From UBA993 sp964485855 (GTDB lineage Bacteria > Bacillota > Dethiobacteria > DTU022): a stretch of 33,079 bases of DNA. Of this stretch, positions 1-7,075 are shown piece after piece. Numbering within the stretch: the stretch's first letter is position 1; every line of letters begins with the position of its first letter. The translations under genes and the position numbers were made by a program. The stretch spans positions 1 to 33,079 of the forward strand of contig CAZAKI010000023.1 of the NCBI GenBank assembly GCA_964485855.1, written 5' to 3'. Below the pieces are notes generated by a model that saw nothing but the letters and a program-made list of their open reading frames with translations, was not told the origin of the DNA and searched no databases.

Positions 1-2
1 TT

Positions 3-350
3 TTATTTGATTAAGGCAGAAAATCTTTCCGGATCAAAACCAACTGCCAACTGTTTGCCGTCGCTGAGGAGAGGGCGGCGCATGATTTTAGGATATTGAT
101 TAATCAATTTTGCTGCTTCCTGGTGATCAATATTTTCTAAATTCAAACCCAGTTCTCTGAAACCGGTACTTTTTGGATTCAGCAACTCTTTTTCAGTTAT
201 TGCCCCCAGCTTTGCCAGCATGCCAAGTTCGTCTGCGCTTAAGGGATCTTTAAGGATGTCCCTGTATTCGTATGTAGCTTGTTTCTCCGAAAGCCACGCT
301 TTCGCTTTACGACAGGTATTTCAGGTTGGGAAACAATAAAAAGTAAGCAA
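3..350 (-). CDS. ArsC/Spx-fold redox protein containing selenocysteine (UxxC), 115 aa
   Basis: Probable thiol/selenol oxidoreductase of the ArsC-Spx-YusI family. Reading through an in-frame TGA at 323-321 joins the obvious C-terminal part (from Met at 221) to an N-terminus reading LTFYCFPTUNTCRKAKAWL. That is the family's beta-strand plus C-x-x-C segment with Sec10 replacing the first Cys and Cys13 kept. The C-terminal half carries the family's conserved RRP and GFDPE motifs. Length of 115 aa is normal for the family. The start is the TTG at 350-348, with an AGAGAGGGG purine tract upstream; no better start exists in frame before the next stop. It follows the selenocysteine peroxiredoxin by 18 nt, so the two are probably co-transcribed. 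A perfect 7-bp hairpin lies 16 nt after the UGA. Family and Sec call are strong. Substrate is unknown: arsenate reduction is not implied, and a peroxiredoxin partner is an inference. Confidence 0.85.
288..304 (-). promoter_or_regulatory. Bacterial SECIS-like hairpin of the ArsC-like selenoprotein
   Basis: In the mRNA the arms CGAAAGC (304-298) and GCUUUCG (294-288) form a perfect 7-bp stem with loop GUG. It starts 16 nt after the UGA at 323-321. Bacterial SECIS elements lie in the coding region just after the UGA and present a small G/U-bearing loop to SelB, which fits. This is the strongest of the three SECIS candidates in the window. Confidence 0.75.
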
Positions 351-368
351 TTGGCAGCAGCCCCTCTC

Positions 369-965
369 TTATTCGCCTATTTTCCAAACTTCCCATACTT
401 TGCCAACAAGATCGGGGCCAGGTTTGAGAGTTTTCTTGCCAGGCTGCCATCCTGCCGGGGTTGGTTCACCAGTTTTCCGGACATGTTGGAAGGCCTGAAC
501 CTGGCGGACTAACTCGGCGAAGTTTCGTCCGACCGGAGGGCTTAATACTTCCATCGCCTGAATTACACCATCGGGATCGATCAGAAATCTCCCGCGGACA
601 TTTACGCCACCTTCTTCATCGTAAACTCCGTAAAGCGTACCGATTTTTCCACCGGTATCAGCAAGCATTGGGAACGGCACCCCACCATCAACCATTTTAG
701 AAAGTTCATGTTCCTGCCACATCTTATGCGTAAACTGACTGTCTACACTGCAGGACATTACTTCCACTCCAAGATCTTTCAATTCCTTGTACCTGGCGGC
801 AACTGACGCCAATTCCGTCGGTCAAACAAACGTAAAATCTCCGGGATAGAAACAGAGAACAACCCATTTGTCCTTGTGATCAGAAAGCTTTACTTTTTTG
901 AAGCCGCCGTTATGATAGGCATTAGCTTCGAAATCGGGAGCTTTCTGGCCTACTGAAACACTCAT
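369..965 (-). CDS. prxU: Selenocysteine-containing peroxiredoxin (AhpC/Prx1 class), 198 aa
   Basis: Thiol (here selenol) peroxidase that reduces H2O2 and organic hydroperoxides. From ATG 965-963, preceded by a GAGGAGG site, the frame runs to TAA 371-369 with one TGA at 824-822. This sits in the peroxiredoxin active-site motif: DFTFV-U-PTE, Sec48 replacing the peroxidatic Cys. Length matches the typical 2-Cys Prx class. The usual C-terminal resolving-Cys motif GEVCPA reads GEPTPA, with Thr169 in place of Cys. The only cysteines are Cys38 and Cys72, so resolution probably uses an external thiol. A gene caller that stops at TGA sees only residues 52-198, starting at an internal TTG. Likely co-transcribed with the ArsC-like selenoprotein 18 nt downstream, which could be a reductant (inference). 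Confidence 0.95.
793..812 (-). promoter_or_regulatory. SECIS-like hairpin of the selenocysteine peroxiredoxin
   Basis: In the mRNA, UUGGCG (812-807) pairs with CGCCAG (798-793), five Watson-Crick pairs plus one U-G, closing an 8-nt loop UCAGUUGC. The stem begins 9 nt after the UGA at 824-822. Position and size fit a bacterial SECIS, although the exact fold is not unique. Confidence 0.5.
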
Positions 966-1234
966 AGTGATAACCTCCTCGATAGATTAATCTTGCTATT
1001 CATATATTCAATATACTAATAATGATTCCTGCTTGTATTAAAAAAATATATGTAAAATACTTATGCTTTCCGGACTTGTTGAAATATGGGAATTGATTAA
1101 GAATAAGATAAACGCCTAAATGAACTCAAACTATCGCGATTATTGAGCAGGAAGAAAAGATCTTTTGTTGAATGTTAAAATAGATATACAGGATTACATG
1201 ATTGGCAAATACATCTAATCGGGAGGGTTCAATC

Positions 1235-1705
1235 ATGTTTTTAGCCAAAGATATCATGACTGCATCGACAATTGCGATCAAACAGGATGATAATGTAAAG
1301 ACAGCTTTAGATCTACTGGCCAAGCACAATATCAGCGGTCTCCCCGTAGTTGATGAAGAACAACAGGTGATTGGTATAATTTCGGGAAGTGATATTTTAC
1401 GTTATTCACAGCAGAAAAAAGTGATTCCAAAAAGCAGCAGTTCATTCTGGGTTTCCCCTTACACTGAAACAGAAGATATTGCCATGGTGCGTAGCGGTTT
1501 CGAAATTCTGCATCGCACGCTAATCAGCGATGTAATGACCGGTAAAGTTTACACGGTGCATGAAGACGCACCTATTTCTGAAGTCGCAAAGTTGATGATT
1601 AACAGAACCATAAACAGGGTTCCGGTAGTTAACGGAGAGGGTAAGCTGGCAGGCATAATATCGAGGGCCGATATTGTCAAATTTATGGCAGGAACAGAAA
1701 GTTAG
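1235..1705 (+). CDS. CBS-domain pair protein, 156 aa
   Basis: Stand-alone protein of two CBS domains (about residues 5-62 and 95-152) separated by a Ser-rich linker. Such pairs form a Bateman module that binds adenine nucleotides such as AMP, ATP or SAM and usually acts as an energy or metabolite sensor. The repeats are visible as DIMTASTIAIKQDDNVKTAL and SDVMTGKVYTVHEDAPISEV, each ending in a GIIS-x-x-DI segment. ATG 1235 is chosen over a TTG 33 bases upstream because GGGAGGG sits just before it. No catalytic domain is attached, so the target is unknown. It is divergent from the peroxiredoxin gene across a 269-base AT-rich gap in which I could not define a convincing promoter. A separate promoter follows at 1740, so it is likely monocistronic. 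Confidence 0.9.
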   Translation: MFLAKDIMTASTIAIKQDDNVKTALDLLAKHNISGLPVVDEEQQVIGIISGSDILRYSQQKKVIPKSSSSFWVSPYTETEDIAMVRSGFEILHRTLISDVMTGKVYTVHEDAPISEVAKLMINRTINRVPVVNGEGKLAGIISRADIVKFMAGTES

Positions 1706-1739
1706 ATCTTTTACCTAAACTCAGTTCTTTTTCGCAGTC

Positions 1740-1768
1740 TTGACGCTTTATTATGAATAGATTAAAAT
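1740..1768 (+). promoter_or_regulatory. Sigma-A type promoter upstream of gatC leader
   Basis: TTGACG (1740-1745), 17-base spacer, TAAAAT (1763-1768). Transcription would begin near 1775, giving a leader of about 160 nt before gatC with a terminator hairpin inside it. Confidence 0.75.
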
Positions 1769-1774
1769 TGTGCT

Positions 1775-1911
1775 GTGGAAAAAACTGATCACCGCACTGT
1801 CAAGTATAAGTTGCCATATGCGTACAGGAGCTTTAAAATAGGGCCTGTAACCAAACAGCAGATTGATTCTGACTCTGAAACCGGCTCATAGGAGCCGGTT
1901 AATCTTTTTTT
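1775..1911 (+). ncRNA. Structured leader or small RNA ahead of gatCAB
   Basis: About 135 nt between a good promoter and an intrinsic terminator, with no credible gene. Visible pairings besides the terminator are TACAGG (about 1820) with CCTGTA (about 1841), and a weaker GTGC/GCAC-based hairpin at the 5' end (about 1769-1796). I do not recognise a known riboswitch or T-box; the T-box antiterminator consensus is absent. It is either a cis-acting attenuator of gatCAB-purA or an independent small RNA. The 5' end is inferred from the promoter only. Confidence 0.45.
1879..1911 (+). terminator. Intrinsic terminator or attenuator before gatC
   Basis: Perfect 9-bp stem AACCGGCTC (1879-1887) / GAGCCGGTT (1892-1900), 4-base loop, then a run of seven T at 1905-1911. 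It lies between the promoter at 1740 and the gatC start at 1939, so full operon expression would need readthrough. Confidence 0.85.
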
Positions 1912-1938
1912 AATCTAACATTTGATGGAGGTTAAGTA

Positions 1939-2235
1939 ATGAAAGTTGATTTTCACAAAGAAGTGGATCATGTCGCCCGTTTAGCCAGGTTGTGGCTTGA
2001 ACCAGATGAAAAAGCGCAGATGGCTGGTCAGCTTAACAGTATCCTGGAGGCAGCGAGAAAAATACAAGAGCTTGATACGGAAGGGGTTGAACCCACATCA
2101 CATGTGATTAGCCTTCCGGCTGTCATGCGGGAAGATGAAACCAAACCATCATTACCTTTAAATAGGGTTTTACAAAATGCTCCCGGACGGAAAAAAGATT
2201 ATTTCCATGTTCCGCGTATTACTTCTGCTGATTAA
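1939..2235 (+). CDS. gatC: Asp/Glu-tRNA amidotransferase subunit C, 98 aa
   Basis: Small structural subunit of the GatCAB amidotransferase, which converts misacylated Glu-tRNA(Gln) and/or Asp-tRNA(Asn) to the cognate amide forms. It wraps around and stabilises GatA. The family signature is visible in the N-terminal helix (VARLARLWL), the LNSILEAARKIQELDTEGVEPTSH region split by normal spacing, and the C-terminal VPRI segment. Length is typical. ATG 1939 follows GATGGAGG at a good distance. It opens the gatC-gatA-gatB-purA run, 28 bases before gatA. It lies directly downstream of a terminator-like hairpin, suggesting attenuation control. Confidence 0.97.
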   Translation: MKVDFHKEVDHVARLARLWLEPDEKAQMAGQLNSILEAARKIQELDTEGVEPTSHVISLPAVMREDETKPSLPLNRVLQNAPGRKKDYFHVPRITSAD

Positions 2236-2263
2236 TAAGCCGGATTGAGAATTGAGGTTGCTA

Positions 2264-3748
2264 ATGAAACTATACAAAAAAACTGCAGTTGAATTAAGCA
2301 AAATGCTAAGTAAAAAAGAGGTTTCCGCGGTTGAGGTGGTCCGTAGCTTTGCTGAACGGATTGAAGAAGTTGATCCAGTCTTAAAAGCTTTTATTACGCC
2401 AACTCCAGCCGAGGCACTGGAAATGGCCGGTGAAGTAGACAGCCGCAGGGCCGATGGGGAAAAACTTCACCCCCTGGCCGGAGTGCCGATAGCAATCAAA
2501 GATAATATCAGTACCAGCGGGATCAGGACTACCTGCTCTTCAAAGATCTTACATAACTATATTCCACCTTACGATGCTACTGTTGTTCGACTGTTTAAAG
2601 AAATTGGTATGCCGCTGCTCGGCAAAACTAATATGGATGAATTTGCAATGGGTTCATCAACAGAAAATTCGGCGTTCTTTGTTAGTCATAATCCCTGGGA
2701 TCCTGAGCGTGTGCCTGGTGGCTCCAGCGGTGGGTCAGCCGTTGCTGTATCTTCCGGAATGGCTCCCCTGGCTTTGGGTTCTGATACAGGGGGGTCTGTT
2801 CGCCAACCGGCTTCATTCTGCGGGTTGATCGGCTTAAGACCAACCTACGGCCGGGTTTCCAGGTATGGTTTAATCGCTTTTGCATCTTCCCTGGATCAAA
2901 TTGGGCCAATAACTCAAACAGCTGAAGATGCTGCGCTTCTCCTGGGAGTTATTGCCGGCTATGATCCTCTTGATTCCACTTCGTTGCCACACGAAGTTCC
3001 TGACTATTACCGGCTTCTCAATGCCGACCTCAAGGGCTTAAAGATTGGTGTCATCAAAGAAAATATTTCCAAACAATTTGACCCGGAAGTGAATACCGGA
3101 GTTTTGATGATGGTCAGTCTGCTGGAACAAGGCGGTGCCGAAGTGGACGAAGTATCTTTGCCGCTGACCGACTATGGTCTTGGGGCTTATTACCTGATAG
3201 CCCCATCGGAAGCAAGCTCGAATCTTGGCCGCTATGATGGGGTTCGTTATGGTTATAATGCCGGTGGTAGCTGCTTGGAAGAAATGTTCAGCAGAACCAG
3301 GGGTGAAGGATTCGGCGCAGAAGTTAAAAGGAGGATCATTGTTGGTACATATGCTTTAAGTGCAGGCTATTATGACGCTTACTATCTGCAGGCGATGAAA
3401 GTGAGGACTCTGATTCGCCGAGATTATGAACAGGCTTTTAAGCAGTATGACCTGATTCTTGGTGCAACTACCCCAACCCCGGCTTTTAAGATCGGCGAAA
3501 AATCAGATGATCCCCTGCAGATGTATCTTTCTGATGTTTGCAATATTAACGATGCCCTGGCGGGCATACCATCATTATCTGTTCCTTCAGGAAGACATTC
3601 TTCCGGACTGCCCATGGGGATGCAGATGGCAGCTCCACCTTCCGGAGAAGCACTATTGTTAAAAGTTGCCCATTTTCTGGATCAGCAGCGTGAAGTTAGT
3701 TCGCGCCGTCCCCAGATTAACTATGATGAGGGGGGGAGCTGCCAGTGA
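2264..3748 (+). CDS. gatA: Asp/Glu-tRNA amidotransferase subunit A, 494 aa
   Basis: Amidase subunit that hydrolyses glutamine to provide ammonia to GatB for tRNA transamidation. The amidase-signature Ser-cis-Ser-Lys apparatus is evident: Lys in GVPIAIKDN, then the Gly/Ser-rich PGGSSGGSA and GSDTGGSVRQPA segments carrying both serines. Length is normal for the family. ATG 2264 is preferred to the upstream TTG at 2252 because GAGG at 2254-2257 is correctly spaced only for it. The stop overlaps the GTG start of gatB (GTGA), consistent with translational coupling. Confidence 0.98.
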   Translation: MKLYKKTAVELSKMLSKKEVSAVEVVRSFAERIEEVDPVLKAFITPTPAEALEMAGEVDSRRADGEKLHPLAGVPIAIKDNISTSGIRTTCSSKILHNYIPPYDATVVRLFKEIGMPLLGKTNMDEFAMGSSTENSAFFVSHNPWDPERVPGGSSGGSAVAVSSGMAPLALGSDTGGSVRQPASFCGLIGLRPTYGRVSRYGLIAFASSLDQIGPITQTAEDAALLLGVIAGYDPLDSTSLPHEVPDYYRLLNADLKGLKIGVIKENISKQFDPEVNTGVLMMVSLLEQGGAEVDEVSLPLTDYGLGAYYLIAPSEASSNLGRYDGVRYGYNAGGSCLEEMFSRTRGEGFGAEVKRRIIVGTYALSAGYYDAYYLQAMKVRTLIRRDYEQAFKQYDLILGATTPTPAFKIGEKSDDPLQMYLSDVCNINDALAGIPSLSVPSGRHSSGLPMGMQMAAPPSGEALLLKVAHFLDQQREVSSRRPQINYDEGGSCQ

Positions 3749-5184
3749 CAGATTTTGAAACGGTAATTGGATTGGAGATTCACTTGGAATTGCTTACCCG
3801 ATCTAAGCTGTTTTGTTCCTGCAGCACTACATTCGGACGTGAGCCAAATTCTAATTGTTGTCCTGTCTGCCTTGGCCTGCCGGGCAGTCTACCTGTTTTT
3901 AATCGAAGGGCAATTGAATTAGCGGCAACTGCAGCACTGGTCTTAAACAGCGAGGTCCAGAGTAAAAGCCGTTTTGATCGAAAAAATTACTTTTACCCGG
4001 ATCTGCCCAAGGCTTACCAGGTTTCGCAGTATGACCAGCCTCTGGCCAAGGGTGGTTATTTAGAATTTGAAATTGAAGGCTCTCCAAGGCGTATTAATTT
4101 AGAACGGGTTCATCTTGAAGAAGAGGCGGGTAAATTGATGCATGCCGGTTCTTCAATTTTGGAAGCCGATTATTCCCTGGTGGATTACAATCGGGCCGGG
4201 ATACCGCTGCTTGAAATTGTCACCGCTCCTGATTTGCATTCTGGCAGTGAAGCTCGACTGTTTCTGGAAAACCTGCGCTTGTTGCTGCTTTATTCAGGAG
4301 TATCTGATTGTAAGATGGAAGAAGGATCGCTACGTTGCGATGCAAATATTTCTTTACGGCCTGCCGGATCAAAAGAACTTGGTACTAAAGCAGAAGTTAA
4401 GAATATGAACTCTTTCAGGGCGGTTGAGCTGGCCTTGAATTATGAAGAAAGAAGACAGGCAGCGATCTTAAACTCCGGGGGGACTGTCTACCAGGAAACC
4501 TGCCACTGGAACGAGGAAACTAAGGAAACAATCCCGATCCGTGGCAAAGAAGGATCGTCTGATTACCGCTATTTTCCGGAACCGGATCTACTGCCCCTTG
4601 TTCTTGATGGAGCATTTATTAATCAGCTGTCAGCAAATCTGCCAGAACAGCCTATAAAGCGCTGCAAGCGTTTTCAGGATCAGTACAGCATTTCGGCAGA
4701 GGAAGCAAGACTGCTTACCGAGAATCGTGAACTTGGCGATTTTTTTGAATCGGCCGCTATTCATTATAATCAGTATGATAACCTAATCAAATGGGTTCAA
4801 GGGGATCTACTCTACCAGCTACGTGATAGCGGGTTGGCCATATCGGGTTATGAACCGGAATATCTGGTCGAACTCTTAAGGCTTTTGGATCAGGGAACAA
4901 TTAACCGACCGGTTGCTAAAGAGCTTCTTGCAGAATCAATGAAAACGGGCACAGATCCTAAAGAACTGGTCAATAAGAAGAATCTGGCCAGAATTTCCGG
5001 CCGTGAGCAGCTTTTACCGCTAGCTGAACAGGTTATTGCTGATCACCCCGAGGCGGTTGAAAACTATAGGCTTGGTAAGGACAAAGCAATTGCTTTTCTG
5101 GTTGGTAAGGCAATGGCGCTCAGCGGTGGTCGAGCTGATCCGGGGGAACTCAACCAGCTATTCCGGGAAATAATCCGCAAATGA
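3745..5184 (+). CDS. gatB: Asp/Glu-tRNA amidotransferase subunit B, 479 aa
   Basis: Catalytic transamidase subunit that binds the misacylated tRNA, activates the side chain with ATP and receives ammonia from GatA. N-terminal signature ETVIGLEIHLELLT is clear. Four cysteines (CSCSTTF and CCPVC) form the zinc site found in many GatB proteins. The family motifs DYNRAGIPLLEIVT, RCDANISLRP and a C-terminal YqeY-like tail domain (about residues 330-479) are present. Start is GTG 3745, overlapping the gatA stop by four bases; the N-terminus matches family alignment. Length is normal. Complete and apparently intact. Confidence 0.98.
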   Translation: MTDFETVIGLEIHLELLTRSKLFCSCSTTFGREPNSNCCPVCLGLPGSLPVFNRRAIELAATAALVLNSEVQSKSRFDRKNYFYPDLPKAYQVSQYDQPLAKGGYLEFEIEGSPRRINLERVHLEEEAGKLMHAGSSILEADYSLVDYNRAGIPLLEIVTAPDLHSGSEARLFLENLRLLLLYSGVSDCKMEEGSLRCDANISLRPAGSKELGTKAEVKNMNSFRAVELALNYEERRQAAILNSGGTVYQETCHWNEETKETIPIRGKEGSSDYRYFPEPDLLPLVLDGAFINQLSANLPEQPIKRCKRFQDQYSISAEEARLLTENRELGDFFESAAIHYNQYDNLIKWVQGDLLYQLRDSGLAISGYEPEYLVELLRLLDQGTINRPVAKELLAESMKTGTDPKELVNKKNLARISGREQLLPLAEQVIADHPEAVENYRLGKDKAIAFLVGKAMALSGGRADPGELNQLFREIIRK

Positions 5185-5199
5185 TAGGATGTGTTGTTG

Positions 5200-6528
5200 A
5201 TGGAAGCCGCAAACAGTATGGTCATTGTCGGCGCCCAGTGGGGTGATGAAGGTAAAGGTAAAGTAATTGATTTCTTGTCTTCCGAGGCTGATCTGGTAGC
5301 CCGTTTTCAGGGTGGTGATAATGCGGGGCACACTGTTGTTTACGGTGCCAACGTTTTTAAACTGCATCATGTCCCTTCAGGAATTCTCAACGCAGGCACG
5401 CTTTGTCTGCTGGGGAACGGGATGGTCATTAATCCATTGGTTCTGATCAAAGAACTTGTCGAGCTGGAAAAACGGGGAATTGATACATCGAATCTGCGAA
5501 TTAGTGAGAAGGCGCACCTGATTATGGTTTATCACCAAGCCCTGGATGAAGCCAATGAACAAATGCTTGGAGATGATAAAATTGGTACAACCGGCCGGGG
5601 TATTGGTCCTGCCTATGCTGATAAAGCTCTACGCCGTGGCATCAGGGCTTCAGATTTAACCGATCCCCGGAAATTTGATCATCGTCTTGCCCAACTACTG
5701 CCGCTGCAGAACAAGATTCTCCGGGATATTTACGGACACCAGGGGTTTGACCTTACCCAAATGTCAAAACTTTATCGTCCTACTTTGGATAAACTTGGAC
5801 CGTTGGTTACCAATACTGATCACCTACTGACCGAAAGAATTAATAAAGGGGAAAAAGTATTATTTGAAGGTGCCCAGGGTGCTTTACTGGACATTGATCA
5901 TGGAACCTATCCGTATGTAACCTCCTCTTCGACGGTAGCTGCGGCTGCTGCATCGGGAACCGGCATTGGCCCGGATAAGTTGAAACATATCCTGGGGGTG
6001 TTGAAAGCCTATACAACACGTGTAGGAGAAGGTCCTTTCCCGACTGAAGATTTATCGGAAACCGGAGATCAGTTAAGAGAAAGAGGAAGCGAGTTTGGGA
6101 CAACAACTGGTCGGCCGAGGCGCTGCGGCTGGTTTGATGCCGTTATTGCCCGGTATGCGGCTCAAATTAATGGAATTAGCGGACTGGCGGTTACTAAACT
6201 CGATGTATTGAGCGGTATGGAAATAATTAATCTAGCCGTAGCTTATCGCTGTGGCGATCGGCTGCTTAAACATTTTCCAGCCGATCCGGAAGAATTGGGC
6301 CGCTGCGAACCGGTCTATAAATCCTTCCCCGGTTGGGATGAAGATCTTTCCCGGGTGCGCACTATTAATGAGTTGCCTACAGCGGCAAGATCATTTCTCA
6401 CAGCCCTTGAGGAAGAAGTAGGGGTAATCATTGATCTGGTTTCAGTTGGACCCGATCGGACTCAAACTATTGTCTGCTCAGGATCTCGAATTGAAAAATG
6501 GATTGCGGAAAGCAGGAATATTAATTAA
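5200..6528 (+). CDS. purA: Adenylosuccinate synthetase, 442 aa
   Basis: Makes adenylosuccinate from IMP and aspartate with GTP, the committed step to AMP. The diagnostic GAQWGDEGKGK loop is near the N-terminus, followed by GGDNAGHTVV, GTTGRGIGPAY, the FEGAQGALLD motif, and TTTGRPRRCGWFD near the C-terminal third. ATG 5200 is used because AGGA at 5186-5189 is well spaced for it; ATG 5218 would give the minimal family N-terminus and cannot be excluded. It begins 15 bases after gatB, so it is probably in the same transcript. Linking tRNA amidation and purine synthesis is a matter of aspartate/glutamine economy at most (inference). Confidence 0.97.
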   Translation: MEAANSMVIVGAQWGDEGKGKVIDFLSSEADLVARFQGGDNAGHTVVYGANVFKLHHVPSGILNAGTLCLLGNGMVINPLVLIKELVELEKRGIDTSNLRISEKAHLIMVYHQALDEANEQMLGDDKIGTTGRGIGPAYADKALRRGIRASDLTDPRKFDHRLAQLLPLQNKILRDIYGHQGFDLTQMSKLYRPTLDKLGPLVTNTDHLLTERINKGEKVLFEGAQGALLDIDHGTYPYVTSSSTVAAAAASGTGIGPDKLKHILGVLKAYTTRVGEGPFPTEDLSETGDQLRERGSEFGTTTGRPRRCGWFDAVIARYAAQINGISGLAVTKLDVLSGMEIINLAVAYRCGDRLLKHFPADPEELGRCEPVYKSFPGWDEDLSRVRTINELPTAARSFLTALEEEVGVIIDLVSVGPDRTQTIVCSGSRIEKWIAESRNIN

Positions 6529-6574
6529 GTCGGTAGAAATACTAAGTTTATATTATTTGGGGGAGGGATGATCT

Positions 6575-7075
6575 TTGCATAGCCTGAAAGTGGCGGTGAA
6601 GATTATAATTGGTTTTTTGTTTTCGATTACAATCATGGCCAGTTTGATTACCAGTTCACTGTTTGGTATAAAAGCTTCTGATACAGTCCGTCTGATTGTA
6701 ACCGAAGCTACCGGTTTGCGGCGAGACATGCTAGTATTCCAGGCCGATCTACAACCCCTGGTATTGCATAATATTTTTTGGGTCTGCCTCGCTTCATTAG
6801 GTTTTATGTTGATATTCCTCTATTTTATTGATCATAGTTTTAATTCTCTAATGGCCCCCGGGGTGCTCTCAATTGCCATTACTCTTTTTTTAGTGCTTAT
6901 TCTAGTTTTATTCCAAGACCATATTTATAATTACATCGGCCCGGTTACCCAAGTTTACATTAAAACGGCAATCGATCGTTTCAGTCAGACTGCTATTGGG
7001 GTGATTGCTCTTGGTCTGATCCTATTAGCTGCTTCCCTGTGGGGTGATCGACTTTTTAGGAAGGTTAAGGGCTAG
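6575..7075 (+). CDS. Small integral membrane protein, about four helices, 166 aa
   Basis: I do not recognise the family. The protein has four hydrophobic segments: about residues 7-28, 62-84, 92-112 and 136-158. Between helices 1 and 2 lies a roughly 35-residue loop with basic and acidic residues. There are few charged residues elsewhere. The start is TTG 6575, just downstream of GGGGGAGGG; the ATG within that tract leads straight to a stop. It follows purA by 46 bases. The downstream glycosidase frame opens 32 bases before this gene ends, so the two are likely co-transcribed. No catalytic motif is visible. It could be a membrane partner of a neighbour, but nothing in the sequence shows this. 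Confidence 0.75.
   Translation: MHSLKVAVKIIIGFLFSITIMASLITSSLFGIKASDTVRLIVTEATGLRRDMLVFQADLQPLVLHNIFWVCLASLGFMLIFLYFIDHSFNSLMAPGVLSIAITLFLVLILVLFQDHIYNYIGPVTQVYIKTAIDRFSQTAIGVIALGLILLAASLWGDRLFRKVKG

Noticed and set aside
3..965. Frameshifted or pseudogene interpretation of the two left-edge genes
   Set aside because: The interruptions are single in-frame TGA codons exactly at catalytic Cys positions, with SECIS-like hairpins and sel genes nearby; no frame change is needed.
966..1234. PerR or Fur box in the AT-rich region upstream of the Sec-peroxiredoxin
   Set aside because: The repeats around 1003-1030 are AT-rich but do not match the 7-1-7 inverted-repeat consensus well enough to call.
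1820..1846. Seven-codon leader peptide (ATG in the gatC leader)
   Set aside because: No ribosome binding site and no run of regulatory codons, so classical amino-acid attenuation is not supported.
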